64,000 nucleotides of DNA from Glaciimonas sp. (GTDB lineage: Bacteria; Pseudomonadota; Gammaproteobacteria; Burkholderiales; Burkholderiaceae_D), in contig JABBOV010000009.1 of assembly GCA_012927625.1 (NCBI GenBank), forward strand, positions 62,001 to 126,000, given 5' to 3'. The position numbers were made by a program, and so were the translations under genes. Each line of letters starts with the position of its first letter. The stretch's first letter is position 1. Under the pieces are notes generated by a model, which had not been told where the DNA came from, did not search any database, and saw nothing but the letters and a program-made list of their open reading frames with translations. Below are positions 27,835 through 38,060 of this stretch, piece after piece.

Positions 27835-30699
27835 ATGCAAAAACTAGAAAACACCGCTATCGCACTGGCCGAGCCACAAGTTATTTCCACTGAAGTGTTG
27901 ATAGAAAAATACGCCAAGGGCGGCGAAACCAGCATGGATGAAGTCCGTGCCCGCGTGGCAAAAGCGCTGGCGCAAGTCGAAGAAACCAAGCAACGCAAGA
28001 AACACGCCGACGAATTCCTGTGGGCAATGCAGCAAGGCTTCATCCCGGCGGGACGCGTCAACAGCGCCGCCGGCACCGATTTGCAGAGTACGCTGATCAA
28101 TTGTTTCGTGCAGCCGGTCGGCGACTCGATCACCGAGCGCGTCGGCGGCAAGCCCGGCATTTACACTGCGCTAGCGCAAGCGGCCGAAACCATGCGGCGC
28201 GGCGGCGGCGTCGGCTACAATTTTTCTGCGATCCGGCCCAAGGGCGCGCTGGTCAAGGGCACCGGCAGCAGCGCGTCCGGCCCAATTTCCTACATGAAAG
28301 TATTTGACCGCTCGTGCGAAACGGTGGAATCGGCCGGGGCCCGTCGCGGCGCACAAATGGCGGTAGTCAACGTGACCCATCCAGACGTGCTCGACTTCAT
28401 TACGGTCAAGCAGGAGCGTGGCCAGTTGAACAACTTCAACGTCTCGGTCGGCATCACCGACGTCTTCATGCGAGCTGTCGAGGCTGACTTGCCGTTCGAA
28501 CTGGCGCACGGGAACGAACCGAATGCCGAACTCAAACGCAGCGGCGCCTATCTGCGCGCCGACGGCTTATGGGTATATCGCACCGTGCAGGCGCGCGAAG
28601 TGTGGGACTTGATCATGCAGAGCACCTACGCCGCGGCCGAACCAGGCGTGCTGTACATGGATCGCATCAATGCTGAAAACAATCTGTCGTACTGTGAAAC
28701 CATCGAAGCCACCAACCCGTGCGGCGAACAGCCGCTGCCGGACTACGGTTGCTGCTGCCTGGGCAGCCTGAATCTGACCGCTTATGTCACCGCGCCGTTT
28801 ACGCCCGAAGCAGCGTTCGATTTCGCCCTGATGGCACGCGTAACCAAGATCGCGGTGCGCATGCTCGACAACGTCCTGATCGCCACCAAGTGGCCGCTGG
28901 AAGAGCAAGCGCGCGAAGCCGAAGCCAAGCGCCGGCTGGGTCTGGGCTTTACCGGTTTGGGCGACGCCTTGATCATGCTGGGGCTGCGTTACGACTCGGC
29001 ACAAGGACGCGCATTGTCCGCCGACATCGCCCGCGAAATGCGCGACGCCGCCTATTTCGGCTCGGTCGATTTAGCCAAGGAACGCGGCCCATTTCCGCTG
29101 CTCGATGCCGAAAAATATCTGCAAGGCGGCTTCGCTGCGCGCTTGCCCGATGCATTGAAAGACGCGATCCGCACGCATGGCATCCGCAACTCGCATCTGA
29201 CTTCGATTGCGCCGACCGGCACCATTTCGCTGGCGTTTGCCGACAATGCGTCGAACGGCATCGAGCCGGCGTTTTCGTGGTTCTACAACCGCATGAAGCG
29301 CATGGCCGACGGCACAAAGAAGGATTACACAGTGGAAGACCACGCGTACCGGATGTATCGCGCGCTCGGCCACGATGTCGACCAATTGCCGCCGGCATTC
29401 ATCTCGGCGCTGGAAATTTCCGCCATCGACCACATGCTGATGGTGGCCGAGGTCGCGCCCTACGTCGATGCCGCGATTTCAAAAACCGTCAACGTCCCGG
29501 CCGATTATCCGTATGTCGAGTTTAAGAACCTGTACATGGAAGCCTGGCGCAAGGGTCTCAAAGGCATCACCACTTATCGCCCGAATAGCGTGTTGGGCGC
29601 GGTATTGTCGGTCCCTGCTGCTGTCACTACCACTACGGCAGAAGTCAGTACGCCGCAGCCGATCACGCTGTCGGAGCAAGACAAGCGGCTGGTGCTAACC
29701 GAAGTTGCGATGTCGCCGCCGCTGGCGTCGCTGCGCTGGCCGTCGCGTCCGGGCTTGCCGGCCGGCACTTCCGGTTGGGTCAGCGCCACCATCCGTACGC
29801 CACAAGGCGATTTTGCGGTGGCGGTATCGGATCAAGCCAATGTGCCGTTTGAAGTCTGGGTGCTCGGTGGCCAACCGCCGCGGGGCCTGGACGCAATCGC
29901 CAAAACCCTGTCGACCGACATGCGCGCCAACGATCGCGGCTGGCTGCGCAAGAAGCTCTCGGTGCTTACCCATGCCTACGGCGAAGGCTTCCAGATGCCG
30001 ATGCCGCCGAACGGTGCAATGGTGCAAGTGCCCAGCACCACTGCCGCGCTGGCCCAATTGCTGGAATGGCGCTACAACCAATTAGGCGCGCTCGACGTCC
30101 GGCCCGGCGACCCTAGCCCGGTGCTCAATGCCCTGTTCGCGCCGCACGAGCCGAAGACCGGCACCGACGGCACACTGGCCTGGGTGGCCGATGTCAGGAA
30201 CCCATCCACCGGGGACGATTTCGTACTGATGCTCAAAGAGCTGCAAATGCCGGACGGCACCCGCCGCCCCTATAGCATGTGGCTGACCGGCGCCTACCCG
30301 CGCGCGCTGGACGGCCTATGCAAGCTACTTAGCCTTGACATGCGGGTAATCGATCCAGCCTGGATCGGCATGAAGCTGCGCAAACTGCTCAACTATGCAG
30401 AGCCACGCGGCGACTTTCTGGCGCGCATCCCGGGCAACGAAAAGCAGGCCAGCTATCCGTCCACCGTAGCCTACGTCGCGCAACTGGTAATCCACCGCTA
30501 CGCCATGCTGGGCATCCTGACCGAAGCCGGCACCCCGGTCAACGCCATGGGCGTAGTCACCGACGAGCCAACCCACCAGCCGAAAGTCAGCACCACAATG
30601 GCAGGCCGGTTGTGCGCCGAATGCGGCAACAGCACGGTAATCAAGAAAGATGGCTGTGATTTTTGTACTGCTTGCGGGGCTATTGGGAGTTGCGGCTGA
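27835..30699 (+). CDS. nrdJ: Adenosylcobalamin-dependent (class II) ribonucleoside-diphosphate reductase
   Basis: A 954-residue enzyme reducing ribonucleotides to deoxyribonucleotides with a B12-generated radical. The catalytic domain shows [67 protein letters not shown] and [24 protein letters not shown]. After about residue 600 follow two related segments, roughly 625-715 and 755-855 ([23 protein letters not shown] and [24 protein letters not shown]), then a zinc ribbon CAECGN...[26 protein letters not shown] precedes the chosen ATG. It needs B12 rather than oxygen. Confidence 0.96.
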   Translation: MQKLENTAIALAEPQVISTEVLIEKYAKGGETSMDEVRARVAKALAQVEETKQRKKHADEFLWAMQQGFIPAGRVNSAAGTDLQSTLINCFVQPVGDSITERVGGKPGIYTALAQAAETMRRGGGVGYNFSAIRPKGALVKGTGSSASGPISYMKVFDRSCETVESAGARRGAQMAVVNVTHPDVLDFITVKQERGQLNNFNVSVGITDVFMRAVEADLPFELAHGNEPNAELKRSGAYLRADGLWVYRTVQAREVWDLIMQSTYAAAEPGVLYMDRINAENNLSYCETIEATNPCGEQPLPDYGCCCLGSLNLTAYVTAPFTPEAAFDFALMARVTKIAVRMLDNVLIATKWPLEEQAREAEAKRRLGLGFTGLGDALIMLGLRYDSAQGRALSADIAREMRDAAYFGSVDLAKERGPFPLLDAEKYLQGGFAARLPDALKDAIRTHGIRNSHLTSIAPTGTISLAFADNASNGIEPAFSWFYNRMKRMADGTKKDYTVEDHAYRMYRALGHDVDQLPPAFISALEISAIDHMLMVAEVAPYVDAAISKTVNVPADYPYVEFKNLYMEAWRKGLKGITTYRPNSVLGAVLSVPAAVTTTTAEVSTPQPITLSEQDKRLVLTEVAMSPPLASLRWPSRPGLPAGTSGWVSATIRTPQGDFAVAVSDQANVPFEVWVLGGQPPRGLDAIAKTLSTDMRANDRGWLRKKLSVLTHAYGEGFQMPMPPNGAMVQVPSTTAALAQLLEWRYNQLGALDVRPGDPSPVLNALFAPHEPKTGTDGTLAWVADVRNPSTGDDFVLMLKELQMPDGTRRPYSMWLTGAYPRALDGLCKLLSLDMRVIDPAWIGMKLRKLLNYAEPRGDFLARIPGNEKQASYPSTVAYVAQLVIHRYAMLGILTEAGTPVNAMGVVTDEPTHQPKVSTTMAGRLCAECGNSTVIKKDGCDFCTACGAIGSCG

Positions 30700-30711
30700 G
30701 GTTGCGTGTGT

Positions 30712-30752
30712 TCAGGATATGGCGGTTGGCAAAGCCATTCACCATATCCTGA
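30712..30752. terminator. Hairpin after nrdJ
   Basis: Perfect 11-bp arms TCAGGATATGG and CCATATCCTGA around a 19-base loop, 12 bp after the nrdJ stop. There is no U tract, so it may stop transcription poorly or protect the 3' end. It runs into an AT-rich module. Confidence 0.5.
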
Positions 30753-30832
30753 TATATAAGGAGTATGGTAAAAATCATGGCATTCTACGCATGTAATCAT
30801 TGTATTTATACAATATACACAATGCTGTATGC
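30750..30832 (-). repeat. AT-rich composite-repeat module, copy F
   Basis: Reverse orientation. Read on the minus strand it gives TGTATAAATACAATG, ACATGCGTAGAATGCCAT and CATACTCCTTATATA, aligning with the other copies. It is more diverged in the GCGGAAAT core. Confidence 0.5.
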
Positions 30833-30926
30833 TTAGATAATGTTGCGTATTGCTACGAAAGGCATGAAAGAATCACATAACCTAATCTTTTCGACTGTTG
30901 CTGATATCCGATAACTAACGCAGTTT

Positions 30927-31020
30927 CTAATAGGATTTACGCAATATGAAGTAGTGCAGGCCTCGGCGCCTCCATTACTGCCACTTGTGAACAGCAGAAT
31001 TCTGCGTAAGTTCTATTAGG
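30927..31020 (+). repeat. GTAG-headed element, family III, left of the sigma-54-like gene
   Basis: Outer arms are CTAATAGGATTTACGCA and TGCGTAAGTTCTATTAG. Inside lies GAAGTAGTGCAGGCCTCGGCG with a decayed second half. A matching element (32534-32619) lies beyond the downstream end of the gene. Confidence 0.65.
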
Positions 31021-31190
31021 AGCGGCATACAGTTTCGAGATTCAGAAAGACATTATTGCGTAATTATTCTGCCTGCCATGATGGCGCATTTAAAGACGCA
31101 CTTAATCACACTTGATATTCCCTCCTCTTTCGACAAGCTGCCAGTACCAGTGCTGGATGGCCGGCTTGTGCACAATCTCTGCATCCACAT

Positions 31191-32429
31191 TTGCAACATT
31201 ACAACCATAAAATTGACGCTACTTTGCTCGGTAAAATCACGCTTGCCCGCTTTTTGGCATTGCCGTTACGGGCGTTTGATCGCCTTGTAACCGAGACCGA
31301 GTCCAGCACTGAGTTTTTCGCTCTAAGCCCATGGGTGACTACGGGGTCGGTGACGGGCACACTGGTGGCGGGTGATACCTGTGATTGCCTTGCAACTCAG
31401 GCAGCCGCAGTGCTGGGGCAAGTGCGCGAAGTGGATCACCGCCTGATCTTTATCTACCAGCGCGACAGCTATGCGCGCGAGTACCAGTTCGATGAGGGCG
31501 GCTTGGCCCGTCTGGCCTCCCAACCAGACTGCTCGACGAAACTGGCAAGCATTTTATGCAAATTGCGCCTCATCAATACCCGGAACCGTCTTACCCACGC
31601 ACTGATGCAGGCGGCACTGGCGTCGCAGGCGGCCTATCTGTGTTCCGGGCAACCCTTGATGCTTGTGCCGCTGACCCAGGCGGCAATTTCCGCCCGACTG
31701 CGCTCGACTGCGGCTCTTTCCGTGGTGGCAGACCCGGGCCGGATCTCACGCTTGGCGCGCGGTTTGTCGATCACGCTTCCAAACAGCCAAGAGGTGTCGT
31801 TAAACACATTATTCGCCAAGCCACGGCAGGTTCATCGCCATTTCGTGGATTACATGATAAAAAAAGAAACCGCCTGGATGTTCCAAGGATTATTGCATCA
31901 GCCGCTGACGGATGAGGCTATCGCTGCCATCCTCGAGCGCGATTACGACGTTCACTTGTCGCGCCGCACGATCGCGAATGTCCGGCATGACCTGGCAATT
32001 CCCGATTGCCGCAGCCGCAGCCTGCGCATGCATTACCTGGCCGCGACCGAAGGATTTTCCGCGCTGGTGCCGCTGACCACCCAAATGCTGCGGGCGTCGG
32101 TACCGGTGCATTCTGGGGTGTATGAGATTCGTACCACATTCACTTCCCGCTCGAGCGAGGAAAAGGATCTTTGCGCAGAGAAAAACGTGCCGCCCAAGCA
32201 GCACAGCGTGCTCTACATCGGCTCGACTGCAAATTTGCGCAAGCGCCTGGGGGATCACCTGCGCGGCAATAGCGACAATACCTTGCTTTACAAACACATC
32301 GCAAACGGTGCTGCGCGGGTGCGGTTTCGCCTGATCAGTGACGGGTGGCGCCTGGTGGAACGGGATCTGTACCGGGTATTTTGCGAGACATTCGGCGCAC
32401 CGCCGCCGTGCAATCGCATGAGTCCGTGA
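31191..32429 (+). CDS. Sigma-54-like protein fused to a GIY-YIG nuclease domain
   Basis: A 412-residue protein of unusual make-up. Residues about 9-47 (ITLARFLALPLRAFDRLVTETESSTEFFAL) resemble region I of sigma-54. About 120-215 resemble its core-binding part (INTRNRLTHALMQAALASQAAYLCSGQ, VVADPGRISRLARG). PLTDEAIAAILERDYDVHLSRRTIANVRHDLAIPDCRSR (about 240-278) matches the C-terminal domain with its RpoN box. From about 307 a GIY-YIG domain follows: SGVYEI, SVLYIGSTANLRKRL, VERDLY and PPPCNR give the Tyr, Arg, Glu and Asn of the nuclease site. The TTG start has no clear ribosome site. A 70-codon frame from 31078 overlaps out of phase, so the N-terminus may be frameshifted. I know no described function. 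Confidence 0.75.
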   Translation: MQHYNHKIDATLLGKITLARFLALPLRAFDRLVTETESSTEFFALSPWVTTGSVTGTLVAGDTCDCLATQAAAVLGQVREVDHRLIFIYQRDSYAREYQFDEGGLARLASQPDCSTKLASILCKLRLINTRNRLTHALMQAALASQAAYLCSGQPLMLVPLTQAAISARLRSTAALSVVADPGRISRLARGLSITLPNSQEVSLNTLFAKPRQVHRHFVDYMIKKETAWMFQGLLHQPLTDEAIAAILERDYDVHLSRRTIANVRHDLAIPDCRSRSLRMHYLAATEGFSALVPLTTQMLRASVPVHSGVYEIRTTFTSRSSEEKDLCAEKNVPPKQHSVLYIGSTANLRKRLGDHLRGNSDNTLLYKHIANGAARVRFRLISDGWRLVERDLYRVFCETFGAPPPCNRMSP

Positions 32430-32533
32430 CAGAAACAAGCGCCAACTGCGGACGAACCGGAATCAGGCACAGGAACTGAAAAAAATACCTGAAAGTCTTA
32501 CTGAAGATCTGCGCAAAATACGGATGTTTGCCA

Positions 32534-32619
32534 GAAGTGCAGGCCTCCATGCCTGCGGCCCCGCATAGGCATGGAGGCCTGCACCACTTAAAATTGCGTA
32601 AGTTATTGCGTAAATCTTA
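32534..32619 (-). repeat. GTAG-like element, family III, right of the sigma-54-like gene
   Basis: Strong palindrome with AGAAGTGCAGGCCTCCATGCC on the left and its near complement ending GCACCACTT, then TTGCGTAAGTTATTGCGTAAATCTTATTAA. The tail is the inverted partner of the ATTTACGCA frame at the left element. Confidence 0.75.
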
Positions 32620-32947
32620 TTAATGACTTGACAAACGACCCGAATTTCTGATGACGTTTCTGCATCTTTGTCGGATTGCCTTATGACAATATTTCGGCTA
32701 TAAGTATCAATTCTAAGTAAGCGCTGCCAAGGCTCGCCGTATTTTTACAACGATCTGCACTCGCTCCAAATTCTTCGGGCACCTGCGCTTACATTGGGAA
32801 ATTACGCGGTTTCAACAAGATTCTCCGTTTAACGCAGACTTCAGGAATGCTCTTATCAGTCATTCAAAGATCCAACGGTCGGTTTGCATTTTATGTAAGT
32901 CCAGCAATGAAAAAAAAGTCGGGAGCGGGTCGTGGAAAAAATATTGC

Positions 32948-32981
<34 letters not shown>

Positions 32982-33007
32982 CGATATCTCTGACGAGCCC
33001 AGTTGCA

Positions 33008-35299
33008 TTGACTCAAGCCAGCGAAATCGGTGAAGCCGACATTATCCGATGCAATTTGATGCTTGCCATCGGCGAAACCAATATCGCCGAGAACCAACGC
33101 TCTGAGCAATGGCAGCAGCACTATACCCAGACGCTCGACTTACTCGCCGCAGATGCGCCGCTTGCTACAGTACTGGAAGGCTTTGCCGTGTTTGTCGAGC
33201 GGCAGTGCGGGGAAGCGCTCTGCTCTATCCACCTGCTTTCGTCTGACGGCAAACGCCTGATATGCAGCGCGGCACCCAGCCTGCCCGAGTTTTACAGCAG
33301 CATAAATGGCATCGAGCTCGGCGAGGGTGTCGAGTCTTGCGGGACTGCCGCATTTGTCGCGTTCTTTACTGGCGGCGCCGGGACAGTAGAGGATGCGCTC
33401 ACCCATCCTTACTGGGTGTGCCAGCGCGAACTAGCCATCCGCGCCGGACTGCATGCCTGCTGGTGCGAGCCGATTCTGTCAGTCGGCGGCAAGGTGCTCG
33501 GCACCTTTGCCTTGAACTATCGCAAACCGCGCACACCGACCCCGGATGAGATTGCCTGTATTCGTCGGGAGGCCAGGTTCGCTGCCCTGGTAATCGATCG
33601 CACCCAGCAGCAGGAGAACCTACGCCTGGCTGCAGTGGTGTTCGAGCAAGGCATCGCGGCTGTCGTGATCACCGACGCCAGGCAGCACATCCTCAGTGTG
33701 AACCGCGCTTTCACGCAGATGACAGGCTATCCGCCTGAAGAAGTAATTGGGCAGACGACACGCATCCTGCAATCCGGGCGACATGACACCGCCTTCTATC
33801 GCACCATGTGGGAAAGTATTCAAGAAACCGGCGGCTGGCAGGGAGATGCATGGGAACGAAAAAAAACCGGGGAGTGCTATCCGAAATGGCTCTCCATTTC
33901 CGCCGTGCGCGATGGGCAAGGGAAAATCACGCACTACGTGAGCAGTTCGGTTGATATTACCGAACAGAAGGCCCATGTCGCCCATATTGAGCAGCTCGCC
34001 TTTTATGATTCCCTGACCGGCCTGCCCAACCGGGCGCTATTCATGGATCGTCTGAAGCAATCTTTGGCTGTCGCCCAACGGCATGAGCAGCGAGTAGCGA
34101 TCCTGTTTATGGATATTAACCGCTTCAAAGAGATCAACGATACCCAGGGACACAATGTCGGAGATCAGGTACTGATCGAAGTCGCCCGGTGCTTCCAGGC
34201 CATTACTCGAGGCGAAGAAACTTTGGCGCGCTTGGGAGGCGACGAGTTCGGCGTCACCGCCGCGGGGGCCGACCAGGCGGCAGCGACCCTCATCGCCGAG
34301 CGCTTGCAGCAGGCGCTTGTCGAGCCAATTACGGTAAAGGGGCAGACCTTTACCTTAGGAATGAGCATCGGCATTGCCGTCTATCCCGAGGATGGCGCAA
34401 CCACCGAAGACTTGCTCAAGCGGGCCGACATCGCCATGTATCGCGCCAAGGAATCAGGCGGCGGTTATCGCTTCTACCAGCCTGAAATGAGCGCAGGATT
34501 AGCCGATCGGATGACGATTGCCAGGAACTTAAGTCGCGCCCTGAATGCCGGGGCATTGGAACTGTATTACCAGCCCCAAGTGACGCTCCAAACAGGCGCC
34601 ATGATCGGTGCCGAAGCACTGTTGCGCTGGAACGATCCCGAGTGCGGCCGAGTGGGTCCGGCGCAATTCATCCCGATTGCTGAAGAACGCGGCATGATGA
34701 GTGAGCTCGGCAAGTGGGTGTTGCAAGAGGCTTGCCGCCAAATGAAAGCATGGCAGGACTCCGGCCTGCATTTCCCCGGCCGGCTCGCCATCAATCTTGC
34801 CGCCCAACAGCTTGAAGATGCCGACATTGCCGATAATATTCAGGAAATCGTGCGTGCAGCGGGCTTAACGCCGGCTTGTCTTGAGCTGGAACTTACCGAA
34901 AGCGGCCTGATGGGTAACGTGGAGCGCACGATCAAGATCATGCAGACCCTGAAAACGGCAGGATTTGCACTATCGATTGACGATTTTGGTACGGGCTATT
35001 CATCCCTTTCTTATCTTAAACGCCTGCCGGCAGACACGCTCAAAATCGACATCTCTTTTGTACGCGACATGCTCAAAGGTCGCCACGACTACACTATCGT
35101 CACCACCATCATCGGCATGGCGCGCAACCTTGGGCTTAAAACAATTGCCGAAGGCGTGGAAGAGTTAGAGCAAGCGGAAGCCTTGCTAGCGCTAGGTTGC
35201 GATGAGGCGCAAGGATATTACTTCGGTCATCCCGAACCAGCGCACGTCTTTGCACAAAAATGGCTCGGAACCGCCCCAAATGGACTTTGCCTGACATAA
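33008..35299 (+). CDS. GAF-PAS-GGDEF-EAL cyclic di-GMP signalling protein
   Basis: A 763-residue cytoplasmic sensor with no membrane segment. From the TTG at 33008: a GAF domain at about 35-190 (FAVFVERQCGEALCSIHLLS...CWCEPILSVGGKVLGTFALNYR), PAS at about 200-320 (ITDARQHILSVNRAFTQMTGYPPEEVIGQ), GGDEF at about 325-485 with LARLGGDEFGV at 407-417, and EAL from about 500 with GAEALLRW (EAL at 536-538) and IDDFGTGYSSLSYLKRLPADTLKID. Both catalytic motifs are intact, so synthesis and breakdown of c-di-GMP are possible. The start is unsure: TTG 33008 or ATG 33059 now, or ATG 32907 if the GCAA tract changes length. Confidence 0.9.
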   Translation: MTQASEIGEADIIRCNLMLAIGETNIAENQRSEQWQQHYTQTLDLLAADAPLATVLEGFAVFVERQCGEALCSIHLLSSDGKRLICSAAPSLPEFYSSINGIELGEGVESCGTAAFVAFFTGGAGTVEDALTHPYWVCQRELAIRAGLHACWCEPILSVGGKVLGTFALNYRKPRTPTPDEIACIRREARFAALVIDRTQQQENLRLAAVVFEQGIAAVVITDARQHILSVNRAFTQMTGYPPEEVIGQTTRILQSGRHDTAFYRTMWESIQETGGWQGDAWERKKTGECYPKWLSISAVRDGQGKITHYVSSSVDITEQKAHVAHIEQLAFYDSLTGLPNRALFMDRLKQSLAVAQRHEQRVAILFMDINRFKEINDTQGHNVGDQVLIEVARCFQAITRGEETLARLGGDEFGVTAAGADQAAATLIAERLQQALVEPITVKGQTFTLGMSIGIAVYPEDGATTEDLLKRADIAMYRAKESGGGYRFYQPEMSAGLADRMTIARNLSRALNAGALELYYQPQVTLQTGAMIGAEALLRWNDPECGRVGPAQFIPIAEERGMMSELGKWVLQEACRQMKAWQDSGLHFPGRLAINLAAQQLEDADIADNIQEIVRAAGLTPACLELELTESGLMGNVERTIKIMQTLKTAGFALSIDDFGTGYSSLSYLKRLPADTLKIDISFVRDMLKGRHDYTIVTTIIGMARNLGLKTIAEGVEELEQAEALLALGCDEAQGYYFGHPEPAHVFAQKWLGTAPNGLCLT

Positions 35300-35575
35300 G
35301 CATGTACTGCAAAGACTCTTACGATGAACGAGTTAGGGCCGGAGAATGACCGGAGCTTGGCGGCTTCGTTGCCGTCAGTGTGGAACTATCGGATAAAGAA
35401 AATATCACGGTGATTGTTTGAAAATCCACTCGTTCTTGGGCAATAAACAAAATCGCCTGCTTTAGGTTGGAAGTTTTCCAATTAGTTTCTTTTTTATAGG
35501 CTTCACAAATCAGTCACGCGATTGAAATATTGCGTTGTTACTATTCCAAGATTGATAACAAATATGGAGTAGCGA
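35300..35575. other. Intergenic region before the phosphoesterase gene
   Basis: 276 bp, AT-rich towards the right end, presumably carrying the promoter of the acpA-like gene. No conserved element was recognised. Confidence 0.4.
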
Positions 35576-37651
35576 ATGAACCGAACTTTTCAATTGTTGC
35601 CACTGGCAACCTTGCTTTCAGCGGCACTTGGCGGCTGTGGCAGCACCTCTACAGGCGTGACCACCAGCGGAGTGGTGACCGGCAGCTATTTCAGGCACGC
35701 AAAAGTCTGTCTGGATAATAATAATAATGGCCGCTGTGATGCGGGCGAGGCCAGTACTGTCACCGACAACAACGGCGCATTTACTTTGCCGGGGACAGCT
35801 GCTGTAGTGGTGGAAATAGGAACTGACGCGACGCGTTTTGATCCTGACACCAATATCGAAACACCCATTATCCAGCCACTCGTGTTCCGTGCTCCGGCCC
35901 AGGCGAATCATGTGGTGAGTGCCATTTCCACCGAGTTGCAAGCATTGATGGACGACAACAACGGTGATTTCGCGACAGCAAAAACCACGTTGGCCAAACG
36001 CCTGGGCGTGTCGGAAGACAAGCTCCTTGGAGATCACAACAAAGAAACCGACGCCACAACGAAGACAATCCTGAAAACGGAAATTGATCAGTCGATTGAA
36101 AGGATCTCGGAAGCTACGGCCGATGCGGGCAAGAGCGGCGATATCGCGCTGGCATTACGCAACCGTCTTACGCTGGACCGCATCTCTAATATTGTCGTGA
36201 TTTATGCCGAAAACCGTGCATTCGATAATATGTTCGGCAAATTCCCAGGCGCTAACGGCCTCGATAATGCCATTCAAAGTAATGCTTACAAGCAAATCGA
36301 TCTGGACGGCTCAGTATTGCCGGTATTGCCACCGACTTGGGGCGGCATAAGTGTAGCGGGTGTTACGCCCGTGGTTGCGCAAGCCGATACGGCGAATTTG
36401 CCAAACGCGCCTTTCAGCATCGATGGCCCAAAATTCAATCTGCCGCTAAGCGCCAAGACGCGCGACCTTGATCACAGCTTTTTCTTTAACCAAATGCAAA
36501 TCAACGGTGGCAAGAACGACCGCTTCGCAGTTGCGTCAGATGCTGGCGGCCTTGTAATGGGCAACTACGACGGCTCTACGACACGGATGTGGCAAAAAGC
36601 TAAGGATTACACACTGGCCGACAATTACTTCATGGGCGCTTTTGGTGGTTCTTTTCTGAATCACTTCTGGCTCATTTGTGCCTGTACGCCGGTATATCCG
36701 AATGCAGATACCAGCCCGGGCAAGGCTAAATTAGCCAGCCCAGGGGGTGCCGATGGCGTCAGCCTGTTGCTAGATACGAGCAAGGGCATTACGTCGGTGC
36801 TTAACAGCAATGGACGCCCACCTTTCCTGGGCAATGGAGCAATCACGCCGATCAATTCGCGTTTTGATAAATTTTATGCGGTCAACACCATGCAGCCAGC
36901 GTATCAGCCTAGCGGCAACACCCCGGCTACCGGAGGTGATCCTGCACTGGCCGACCCAAATGTGGCCACTACCTTGCCACCGCAAACCATGACGACAATC
37001 GGCGATCTCCTGTCGGTAAAAAACCTGTCATGGGCATGGTTTGCCGGTGCCTGGAACGACTCCCTCAGTAATCGCACAAATATTTACAACCAGACGGTTC
37101 CAAATTTCCAGGCCCATCATCAGCCGTTCAACTACTTCAAGCAGTTCGCGCCAGGCACTCAGGCCCGTACTGACCATTTGAAAGATGGCACTGACTTCCT
37201 GACTGCGATACAAAATGGCACCCTGCCGCAAGTGACGTTTTATAAGCCGCAAGGAGACTTGAATGAGCATGCGGGTTATGCGGATGTCGCCAAAGGGGAT
37301 CAGCATATTTCTGACATTATTGACAAGCTCAAATCCAGCCCACAATGGAAAAACATGGTGGTGATCGTAACTTTTGATGAAAACGGTGGCTTCTGGGATC
37401 ACGTTTCCCCACCAAAAGGCGATGTTTTTGGCCCATCTACCCGGGTTCCTGCGATCATTATTTCGCCTTACGCCAAGAAAGGCTTTGTAGATCATGCCCA
37501 ATACGATACGACATCAATCCTGCGGCTTATTACGCATCGCTTCTCTCTACCACCGCTAGATGGTTTGGTCAGTCGCGACAAGGCTTTGGCTGCCAGCGGT
37601 TCCAAGCCTATGGGAGATTTGACCGGCGCGTTTGATTTCACTCAGAAGTAA
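35576..37651 (+). CDS. AcpA/phospholipase C-type phosphoesterase lipoprotein
   Basis: A 691-residue lipoprotein: signal sequence with lipobox LGGC (Cys21). Residues about 45-70 hold VCLDNNNNGRCDAGEASTVTDNNGAFTLPG, an Asn/Asp-rich loop module common in surface lipoproteins and likely to bind calcium. The phosphoesterase domain starts at about 200 with IVVIYAENRAFDNMFGKFPGANGL. It ends with VTFDENGGFWDHVSPPKGDVFGPSTRVPAIIISPYAKKGFVDHAQYDTTSILRLI, giving the acidic and histidine metal ligands of the AcpA/non-haemolytic phospholipase C group. It probably hydrolyses phosphomonoesters or phospholipids outside the cytoplasm. It stands alone between the GGDEF-EAL gene and the efflux operon. Confidence 0.88.
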   Translation: MNRTFQLLPLATLLSAALGGCGSTSTGVTTSGVVTGSYFRHAKVCLDNNNNGRCDAGEASTVTDNNGAFTLPGTAAVVVEIGTDATRFDPDTNIETPIIQPLVFRAPAQANHVVSAISTELQALMDDNNGDFATAKTTLAKRLGVSEDKLLGDHNKETDATTKTILKTEIDQSIERISEATADAGKSGDIALALRNRLTLDRISNIVVIYAENRAFDNMFGKFPGANGLDNAIQSNAYKQIDLDGSVLPVLPPTWGGISVAGVTPVVAQADTANLPNAPFSIDGPKFNLPLSAKTRDLDHSFFFNQMQINGGKNDRFAVASDAGGLVMGNYDGSTTRMWQKAKDYTLADNYFMGAFGGSFLNHFWLICACTPVYPNADTSPGKAKLASPGGADGVSLLLDTSKGITSVLNSNGRPPFLGNGAITPINSRFDKFYAVNTMQPAYQPSGNTPATGGDPALADPNVATTLPPQTMTTIGDLLSVKNLSWAWFAGAWNDSLSNRTNIYNQTVPNFQAHHQPFNYFKQFAPGTQARTDHLKDGTDFLTAIQNGTLPQVTFYKPQGDLNEHAGYADVAKGDQHISDIIDKLKSSPQWKNMVVIVTFDENGGFWDHVSPPKGDVFGPSTRVPAIIISPYAKKGFVDHAQYDTTSILRLITHRFSLPPLDGLVSRDKALAASGSKPMGDLTGAFDFTQK

Positions 37652-38060
37652 GCGTAAGTTCGATGCCCCTTGTCTATTGTTTACGGGCTAAATGCGGCCC
37701 GGACCAGGGGCGAATATTTCGCGAGAAATCCATATCTTGCGTTGCCCTGCAAATTCGCAAAAAATCCGCCGAAAACTGAAATTCCGGGGAATCTTCGCTT
37801 TGTAAAATGGATGGGAGGCCGCATTGCCACTGGGTTCTGATGTTTTCTGTCAAACACTATTTAATTGGTGCAATGCCATTTGCAATATTTTCGGTAACGC
37901 AGTACCACGGATAATTGTTGACGCAAAATAAAGTTGGACTGCCGAGCCAGAATAAATTAATCAAAAAATGAAAAAATCTTGTTTTCAGCAAGACCACATT
38001 TACGTTTCGCCACGCACAACAACCCCTCTTTAACCAGATAGCAAGACCTTTCGTGGAGAA
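37652..38060. other. Convergent gap between the phosphoesterase and efflux operon
   Basis: 409 bp separating convergent genes. I see no gene, no GTAG palindrome and no strong terminator hairpin; base composition is lower in GC than the neighbours. Confidence 0.4.

Noticed and set aside
30712-30752. Strong terminator after nrdJ
   Set aside because: The hairpin is perfect but has no T run, so it was listed only as a hairpin with moderate confidence.
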